The notes beneath the pieces are model-generated. The model made no database searches and had not been told where the DNA came from. It was given only the letters and a program-made list of their open reading frames with translations. A DNA stretch of 64,000 bases from Ashinkailepas kermadecensis (lineage: Eukaryota > Arthropoda > Thecostraca > Neolepadidae), in the NCBI GenBank assembly GCA_034440615.1, contig JAOTOM010004949.1, positions 433,501-497,500 on the forward strand. Direction: 5' to 3'. Below, in pieces: positions 56,031 through 64,000 of this stretch (its first letter is position 1; each line of letters opens with the position of its first letter). The translations under genes and the position numbers were made by a program.

Positions 56031-57345
56031 TGGTAATGGCGCGGGCGGCACCACCGTCCAACTCGGACGCCGCCATCAGCCATTACGCCGACATTACGCG
56101 CACTTGACGACCCTCGTGCCAGCATTTGCTCTATCGGCACCAGATACACCATTTGCCGCGCACTGCATCGTATCGCCGTGCAGAGAATAGATATGGGAGT
56201 GGCTGTTGGCATTGGAGTGAGGCACGTGACGATTGGAGTGCCGACGGCTGCCTGTGAAGTAAGCACGTCGTCAGGACAGGCAGCTAATACGCGGTGGGTA
56301 TGCCGGCCGGTCGGTCACATCACGGCCACGTGACACAGCTATCTGTTCCCAGCGTCCTGATTAACATTCCGGAGGTAAGAGTTTCGAGGAAGCGCCAATT
56401 ATCGCATGCAATGCCCAGCCATCTTCGCAGAAATCCAAACAAACATGGAACACCAGAGGCAAACATGCAATACATACCTAGTGTTCCAATTTTACTTGGA
56501 TTGGATTGGAGTTTATGGGCGCGTCGACATCCAGGGTCATTTTGCTCCAATTGTACTTGGGGTAGAGGACTAAAACTCTATTTTACAGTGGTCTTCATGA
56601 AAGACGAACCAGGCGTTGAGACATGCCGTGCACATGGGCACAGACACTGGGAACATATTGGGATAACTTCGCTGCTTCAGTTCTGCTGATATTAACGTCG
56701 AGGAGAAGCAGCTGTTGATCACTTCTGGGGCATCCTTTTGCGCTTGGTGGCCAGACCGAAGAAATATCCTCACCATGAAAACGAAAGCGATTAATTATTA
56801 AGTGAAACGTGCTGGTGTTATTTAATTATTTAAATAACACTTTACTTTTACCATATGCGCCCCTTGTTTGTGAAATATCTGATCCTGCCTACGTCTCACA
56901 CGGCGGTTCGAGGAATGTTAAGCCTTGAATCACCTCGGCCAAGCCAAATTCGTAAGAGCCCAACTTCAGCCTTTTGCCAACCTAGAGGAAGAACCCAACA
57001 ATAACTCAAATATTATGTATTACATACATGTATCATCATTAAATACATATATTTTATTTATCAGATTGACAGGAAAATCAACTTAAAGTCACTTTTGAAA
57101 GGAACTCATCCAAGTTAAAGATTACTTTTGACATAAAAAAACTTTACTAGTCATAATTTTTCCTGTGGTATGCAATCCAGATGTGATTGGGAGCATATTG
57201 CCGAAGTCAATAGTTGAGGACTGTGGCGTCAGCATGACACTGTAGCTCTCTGCTAGGCCGATCCCACTGCTCGCTCAATTCGCAAGTTTTCGAGTTTGTT
57301 GTATTTCGCTCTTTATGATGCGTATTATGTCTACTGGGGTCGCGG
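56031..57345. other. Unrecognised intergenic sequence
   Basis: No recognisable gene; AT-rich toward 57 kb. Confidence 0.5.
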
Positions 57346-57349
57346 CGGT

Positions 57350-58802
57350 ATATCAACCGATTAATGTGTGTGTTAAGGTTTCACTGGTATGTCCGCCGAC
57401 GAATATGTTTGTTGGGGATTCGATGGCATGTCCACCGACGAACATGTTTGTTGAGGTTTCGGCGGTATGCTCGCCGATGAATATGCTTGTTTGGATTTCG
57501 GCGGTATGTCCGACGATTAATATGTTTGTTGGGGTGTCGGTGGTATGACCGCCGACGAATATGTTTGTTAGGAATTCGGCGGCATGTCCACCGACGATCA
57601 TGTTTGTTGAGGTTTCGACGGTATGTCCACTGACGAATATGTTTGTTGGAGTTTCAATGGTATGTCCACCGACGAACATGTTTGGTGAGGTTTCGGCGGT
57701 ATGCTCGCCGATGAATATGCTTGTTGTGGTTTCGACGGTATGTTCACCGACGAACATGTGTGTTGTGGTTTCGGCGGTATGCCTGCCGATGAATATGTTT
57801 GTTGTGGTTTCGGCGGTATGTCCGCCGATGAATATGTTTGTTGTGGTTTCGGCGGTATGTCCGACGATGTATATGTGTATTGGGGTTTCAACGATATGTC
57901 CACCAATTAATATATTTGTTGGGGTTTCGGTGGTACGTCCGCCGATGAATATGATTGCTGTGGTATACAGATATGTTCGGTGGTATGGCCGCCGATGAAT
58001 ATGTTTGTTGGGGTTTCGGTGGTATGTCCACCGATGAATATGTTTGTTGGGTTTTCGATGGTATGTCCATTGACAAGCATGTTTGTTGGGGTTTCGGTGG
58101 AATGTCCACCGATGAATATGTTTGTTGGGGTGTCGGTGGTCATGCCCGCCGATGAATATGTTTGTTGGGGTGTCGGTGGTCATGCCCGCCGATGAATATG
58201 TTTGTCGGTGGACATGCCGTCGAAACCCCAACAAACATATTCATCGGCGGACATCACCGAAACCCCAACAAACATATCCGTGGACATGCCGTCGAAACCC
58301 CAACAAACATGTCTGTTGGGGTTTCGACGGCATGTCCACGGATATGTTTGTTGGGGTTTCGGTGATGTCCGCCGATGTATATGTGTATTGGGGTTTCAAC
58401 GATATGTCCACCAATTAATATATTTGTTGGGGTTTCGGTGGTACGTCCGCCGATGAATATGATTGTTGTGGTATACAGATATGTTCGGTGGTATGGCCGC
58501 CGATGAATATGTTTGTTGGGGTGTCGGTGGTCATGCCAGCCGATGAATATGTTTGTCGGTGGACATGCCGTCGAAACCCCAACAAACATATTCATCGGCG
58601 GACATCACCGAAACCCCAACAAACATATCCGTGGACATGCCGTCGAAACCCCAACAGACATGTTTGTTGGGGTTTGGGCGGAATGTCCGCCGATGAATAT
58701 GTTTATTGGGGTTTCGGTGGTATGTCCGCCGATGAATATGTTTGTTGGGATTTCGGTGGTATGTCCGCTGATAAATGTGTTCGTTGGGGTTTCGGCGATA
58801 CG
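57350..58802. repeat. Minisatellite, 39-bp unit, with inverted blocks
   Basis: The unit is GGGGTTTCGGTGGTATGTCC + GCCGATGAATATGTTTGTT. The 13-codon period leaves in-phase frames open on both strands (SVVCPPMNMFVGV on plus, ETPTNIFIGGHT on minus, up to 293 codons). Blocks at about 58207-58313 and 58557-58655 are inverted relative to the rest. Two segments are duplicated: 57868-58012 matches 58376-58521, and about 58158-58308 matches 58520-58665. Confidence 0.95.
58234..58385. repeat. Long palindrome, 62-bp perfect arms, 8-base loop
   Basis: 58244-58305 and 58314-58375 are exact reverse complements around AACATGTC. With one mismatch the pairing extends to about 72 bases per arm (58234 to 58385). 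Confidence 0.95.
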
Positions 58803-58809
58803 TACACAT

Positions 58810-61800
58810 GGAATCAACCTCACGGGTCGCGACTTTGACATTGCTACCTCCCGAAGCAGGTCAGGTCGTGCATCCACTCGACACACACATGATAAGCTTT
58901 ACCAAAGAAACAACTGTTTTCGGAAATGGAGCTGCTAAAACGTGCGCTAAACTGTACTGTACGCACGTGATGCTCACGTGAGCTAAAGTGTACTATGCAG
59001 TGCACACAATTCAGGATTCCCACTTTTAGGCTAGGGTCGCTCAAAGTGAAGTTGGGTGTTCTCAAACTCAAATATATTTAACCCTCGCCTGACTATATTC
59101 CCGTCGCTAGCACAAGTGCAAAGGAGGGGAGGTTCGACCCCCGCCAATCCTCTGAGCGGTTCTAAACTCTGACGGTGGTCGTCGGCAGCATGAAACAAAC
59201 CCGCGTGTTGCAGGCGACACCTGGCGACTAACATCCGACACTTTATGTAGCTGGCTGACGAATCCACGACATTAGTGCTGCTGCAATAACTCCTACCGAC
59301 AAAAGTGCTACAACGTTACTTCTACTACGTAATCTTATGCACGACTTTAGTGCCACACGACACAACTTTCACTTCAAATTATTACACCCGTCATTAGCTC
59401 TGCTACAAATGCGTATAAAATATTTATTTCCGTATGACATTACTTCTTATGCAAACATGCATACGCTATATTACACGACAAAGCTTCTACTTAGGTCTAC
59501 TTAGGCCATTAGCCACAGGCCTTGCTCATACGCGACATTACTTCCACTGCAAATGCTTATACGGAACAGTAGGGCTACACGACAGAACTTTTGCTTCAGA
59601 AACTTATACTCCTCATTGCTTCAACTTAAAAAGAACGCCTCAAGCGTTTATTTGTTTATTTCAACGCGATATTAATTATACTGCAATTGCTTATGCTCGA
59701 TAGTATAGCAACACAAAAAAACCTACTTCAAATCCATACACGCGACATGCCTCCTACCGGACGCAGTTGGAAGGGCACTACCACCACGGGTGGAGCTTCC
59801 TATCAACCAGCCTGTCTCGGGAGGGGGCTCATTTTACAACCCCGCCCTAAGGTTTTCCATGAATAGTGGAAAACGGCAGCCGTCAGCACGCCGACATTTT
59901 GCACACATTTTCCAATGTCAGTTTGGCATGTTGTGTGGAAATATTGAGGTCAGGTCATCTACTGTCAACGAGTTATTCAAGGTCAAGTGAGGGCACCTCC
60001 AAAAATATTCAACCAGTCGTCACGCTTTGGTGCATAAATATATTTCAATGAAACTTTCAGCGTTTGCTTATCATTAGGGATGCAATAAAACGCACCAAAG
60101 GAGTTTTTGATAGTTTCCGTTGACGTTCTGTTTTTCAAGACGTATTTGTTTTGCATATTTGCCCATTTGGGCTCTATCGAGGATTCTGGGTTAAAGTAAG
60201 CATTTTATGGGGGCAGCTAACTTGAAACGTTTCGTGATCCGCTCTACCAATTTGAAAAATAAAAATTTACGAAAATTTAAAAGTCAAAATTTTGAAAACT
60301 TCGCAAAATTAAAATGTTGATTTTGGGGCTGGCAAAAATGTTAGCGACATGGTAGATTTCGCTTTCCTTTTCTCATTCCTTTTTTAAACTCTCCCCAAAA
60401 TGAACTCCCAGGCCCAAAAACATGTCAGTCGTGATCACATACAGCCCTAGTGACGTCACGTTTGGGGATACATTTTTGGAGTGGTTTCTGGCCCTACTCG
60501 CCGAGCGCTTTCCGATAACACCATTTTCGTTTTCGTGCAACGCTTAGTTTGGAAATTAGAGGGGGGTATAAAATGCCCCCCGAGACGGGGTGTGATGGTC
60601 TGACCGGGAAGACGCTTTTCGTTGCACGATAGAACGTCATTGCAGTCAGGGGTGTCAATTATAAAATAATGACTCGGGCCATCGGGATCATCTAAGAAGC
60701 TTGCACTAGTTGAGATACCGGAAGGCCTTACTCCTCGGTCAGAAAACTGTCAAGAGAGAGGGGACGTGGTGCACTCTGGCCATTTATTAATGCAACCTAA
60801 GAGGGAAAATATGTTGGTGAGGCGAGCTTTGATCGGTATGTATTGCGTGTACATCTGTCAGTTAAGTATGGCATATGCCTATCTATGCGAACTATTTTTA
60901 GACTTCGAGGTGGTTTCGAAGAATTGCATAATGTAGCGACACCACTTCACGTTTAGCGGTGAGGAAACCGAGCCAGTCATTGGAGGGGTAATTCAACTTC
61001 AGGGGCCTGGGCTCCTCCAAAGAGCTACAGAACGACACATGTGCTTGCTGTCACACGATAGACTTTGGCTTGAAATACATATACTCGACATTCGACTGGA
61101 AATATTGGAGGGCAAGATATAATGTAACTGAAACAAAACACAATTTAAGGAAAATTAATCAAATTTAACATTGTATTTTTGCCGCTGCATCAACGGAATG
61201 AAATACGATGCTCTGGTCTACCCTCAACCCCTCCAACTTTTCCGGTTTCTAATATGGAGCCTAGGGGCGTTGATTGTAAATCATAAAGCGAGGCCTATCT
61301 TAACGTGCCTACTGCCGGGGAAATTGCCCTACCTCCTCCCCAGTTAGCGGTTTTCCCCGCAGTCAGCGATTTTTGCCACCCACTAAAACTTCCTATCGCG
61401 GACCATTAGTTATGGGTATCGTAATACCTACATGAATGAAATTAAAAAGACGTTGTTGAGAAGCGGATGAACTTTAACTTGGGCGCGAAGCCCAACAGAC
61501 CCTTTAACCAAGTATACCCAATCTTGATTTTTACAAAAGGCAGCGCCAAAGTTGAATAAAAAATACAACTTAGGTTCGTGAGAAGCAATTACCCTCGTGC
61601 CTCCCCGCCCCCCACACACTCCGTGGCGAGGTTTGTGCATCCATCCACCACTTCTTAATAATTCGAGTAGTTGCTTCGTTCGGTGTGAATTGGACGGACA
61701 TTCTGAATAATTGGCTCGATTCTGATAAATAAGCTGTGTGCGTAAGAAATGAACGGCGAACGAACTTACACTACTTGTTGGCTCTAATGAAAATAATCGT

Positions 61801-62545
61801 GTGCTATTTTATAATCATCACCATGCAGCCGATTTTTTTCAAGGTCTGGCTATGCCAAGGAAGAGCTTTAGCCAACAAGACAAATTATCTTTGGGAAAGA
61901 AGGCAAAACGCATGCAGAGTATCCTTGGCCATTACTGATCGCCTACATGGCGTAGAGAAAGACGGGAGTCAAAATTATTTGAGTGTATTTAATTTCAAGC
62001 GTTATTGAGCTCGCACAATTCATTCACGCTCTACACTATGCACAAACCTTGGAAATTGAGATATGCGATGGCCTATTGAACGTATATTGCGATAGGAAGA
62101 ATAAAATGGCCTGAATGAAAAGCACGGCAACCGGTGGGGATATCATTAGCTGTGTTCATTAAATGACAGCATGCGCCGGCTCAGGGCAAAATTATTGCTA
62201 ATTGTGTGCGCAATGATGCAAAATACGGTGCGACAGCTGTGGCTCCTGCTGCACTACCGAGCATCAGCAGTAGTGCAGCAGCCTCTTGCATCGTTTCAAC
62301 AATGCAATGTCATCATTTTGTCGGCGTTGTCAGGCCGACTGCTCGGTGCGTCTCCAGCCATGTGCGGTGTGCTGACTCGATGTACCTACCTGGCGTGTCT
62401 GCGCTGGTGGTCCATCGCCTCTGACTGTCGAGCGTCGGTACACGGCCGGCAGCCAATACTGGACACCACCCGGCACTACCCAACACTACCGGACACTACC
62501 CGACGCTGACGAAGCGCGGCACCGGTCATGTCCGTCCGGCACTGA
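58810..62545. other. Unrecognised intergenic sequence, 3.7 kb
   Basis: No gene, tandem array or recognisable mobile element. Short frames only, without known motifs. Confidence 0.5.
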
Positions 62546-62547
62546 CG

Positions 62548-63122
62548 TGGAGCCCGCGCTGGCGCCAGTGCGAAGCTGCGACACTGGACCAGTGGTGGTG
62601 TGGAGCTGCGACACCGGACCAGTGGTGGTGTGGAGCTGCGACACCGGACCAGTGACAGTGCGGAGCTGCGACACCGAACCAGCGTCGGTGTGGAGCTGTG
62701 ACACCGGACCAGTGGCAGTGTGGAGCTGCGACACCGGACCAGTGGCAGTGTGGAGCTGCGACACCGGACCAGTGACAGTGTGAAGCTGCGACACCGAACC
62801 AGCGTCGGTGTGGAGCTGTGACACCGGACCAGTGGCAGTGCGGAGCTGCGACACCGGACCGGTGGCAGTGTGGAGCTGGAACGAAGGAAGGGAGAAAGCG
62901 TGTACTTGACACGACCGGGTGGGAGCTGCGACACCGGACCGGTGGCAGTGTGGAGCTGCGACACCGGACCAGTGGCAGTGTGGAGCTGCGACACCGGACC
63001 AGTGACAGTGTGGAGCTGCGACACCGGACCAGTGGCAGTGCGGAGCTGTGACACGGGACCAGCGTCAGTGCGGAGCTGCGACACAGGACCAGTGGCAGTG
63101 CGGAGCTGTGACACGGGATTGG
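62548..63122. repeat. Minisatellite, 30-bp unit, about 19 copies
   Basis: The unit is GTGTGGAGCTGCGACACCGG + ACCAGTGGCA. The ten-codon period gives in-phase frames on both strands. A 40-base interruption at about 62879-62925 (containing AAGGAAGGGAGAAAG) splits the array. Confidence 0.95.
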
Positions 63123-64000
63123 TCGCCACTCGCACCGAATGGCACCCGAACGAGCCGATGACGCACGACTGCTCTTTCGATGTAGCGCTCCGTGGACGGA
63201 GGAGCCACCAATTCCACACAACAGGCCGCTGGCCACGCGCGGCACCAACTCCCGCGTCGTTCCGCCCCCTCCCGGCTGGCCACGCTAGCGTAGTGGCCGC
63301 AGTACGCCCCCGTGCGGTGATTCGACTAGACCGGGTTCGGTCGCTCGCGGCACCACTGCCATCTAGCGGATGACAGCGGAAGTCAAGTTAGTTAGGGTGG
63401 TTGTTCCCGCATTCGAGTTGCCGTTGATGGGGCCCGTACTTGGTGGGAGAGAAGAGTGGGTTGAGCCAATTAGGTGGCTTCCTTCTCAGTGGACGATTGG
63501 CATATGGCGTCTGGCTTTCCGAGTGGGGTTTTTGAAGTTGAAGTTGCAACCTCTATATCCTCAACAATCTCGGCCGTATTGCTTTACTCCGTTTTAGGTG
63601 TAAGCCGTTTTAGGTGCAACGTCCACCAGTAGAGTTCTGAAATGCCGCAATGTTGGCAAATTAATATCAATTTACATTGCGTATGATAACAATATGCCTT
63701 TCTTTTTATACATGTGATTCGAATTCATGCTGGGGTGGCTTTATGGACCAGAGCCCTATTGCTAAGTAGAACTTGTTGGGTGGACCCCGGCCCTACCACC
63801 CGATCCTTGAATTCCAGTTCAACGGCGGAATTTTGACCGAAAGTTTAACGTAACATTAACGCACCGACACGGCCGCCCGGTAGCTCGTCCCCGGCCTTAT
63901 CGGGCCGGTTGCCAACTGACTCGTAGTCGGGGGTAAATGCGAGCGCGTGAAGCCACTCGAACCTGTGTCGCCAGGACAGGGGGGCCCAGTGCAGGCCAGC
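63123..64000. other. Unrecognised terminal segment
   Basis: No gene recognised; runs off the window. Confidence 0.5.

Noticed and set aside
57353..58234. 293-codon minus-strand frame of Thr/Asn/His repeats
   Set aside because: The 39-bp period is 13 codons, so in-phase frames stay open on either strand. No flanking unique coding sequence.
62476..63248. 240-247 codon minus-strand frames
   Set aside because: Ten-codon-period array; repetitive peptides without domain or start context.
63780..64000. Possible rRNA spacer-like GC-rich segment
   Set aside because: No recognisable conserved rRNA core sequence.

Overview
This is eukaryotic, most likely non-vertebrate metazoan, genomic DNA. The evidence is an env-bearing Gypsy LTR retrotransposon, a CR1-type LINE whose ORF1 carries an esterase domain, a Transib (RAG1-like) transposase relic, a piggyBac-like relic, several hAT-like nonautonomous elements, and a very high density of minisatellites. 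I cannot name the species. I see no host protein-coding gene, no rRNA or tRNA, no CRISPR array and no prokaryotic operon structure. Every recognisable protein belongs to a mobile element, and most are broken.

Layout. 1-6.8 kb: tandem arrays (35, 44, 23, 33 and 13 bp units) separated by unrecognised sequence. 8.6-10.6 kb: piggyBac-like remnant between imperfect direct repeats, then a short TIR element. 10.7-12.3 kb: a 24-copy 47-bp array and a CACGTG-rich array. 14.0-16.7 kb: a degenerate minisatellite, a 517-bp hAT-like element with a perfect 8-bp target duplication and its own internal minisatellite, and a LINE C-terminal fragment on the minus strand. 16,741-27,169: a full-length 10.4-kb Gypsy element with 4-bp target duplication CTGT, LTRs about 97% identical by eye, broken gag, pol and env, plus an unusual downstream reading frame with a chromodomain-like region and two zinc-ribbon-like cysteine clusters. 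27.2-30.1 kb: six tandem arrays. 31.4-32.4 kb: a hAT-like element and a hairpin insertion with 12-bp target duplication. 35.1-39.2 kb: about 4 kb of degenerate arrays. 40.0-41.8 kb: three hAT-like elements. 42.9-44.4 kb: Transib relic. 44.86-49.77 kb: CR1-like LINE with a tandem-dimer 5' region, esterase ORF1 (frame broken) and intact 937-aa ORF2. 51.2-56.0 kb: about 4.8 kb of a G-rich 28-bp minisatellite. 57.3-58.8 kb: 39-bp array containing a perfect 62-bp-arm palindrome. 62.5-63.1 kb: 30-bp array. The remainder is unrecognised intergenic sequence.

How the parts work together. The Gypsy element has a PBS-like site, a candidate splice donor in the leader and a splice acceptor one base before the env start, which together suggest a spliced env mRNA as in errantiviruses. 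Its gag stop and pol start overlap in TAATG. The LINE encodes both proteins of a two-ORF CR1-type element. The most unusual item is the chromodomain/zinc reading frame downstream of env, because chromodomains in Gypsy elements normally sit at the end of integrase. Many long open frames in the tandem arrays are by-products of repeat structure and are not annotated as genes.
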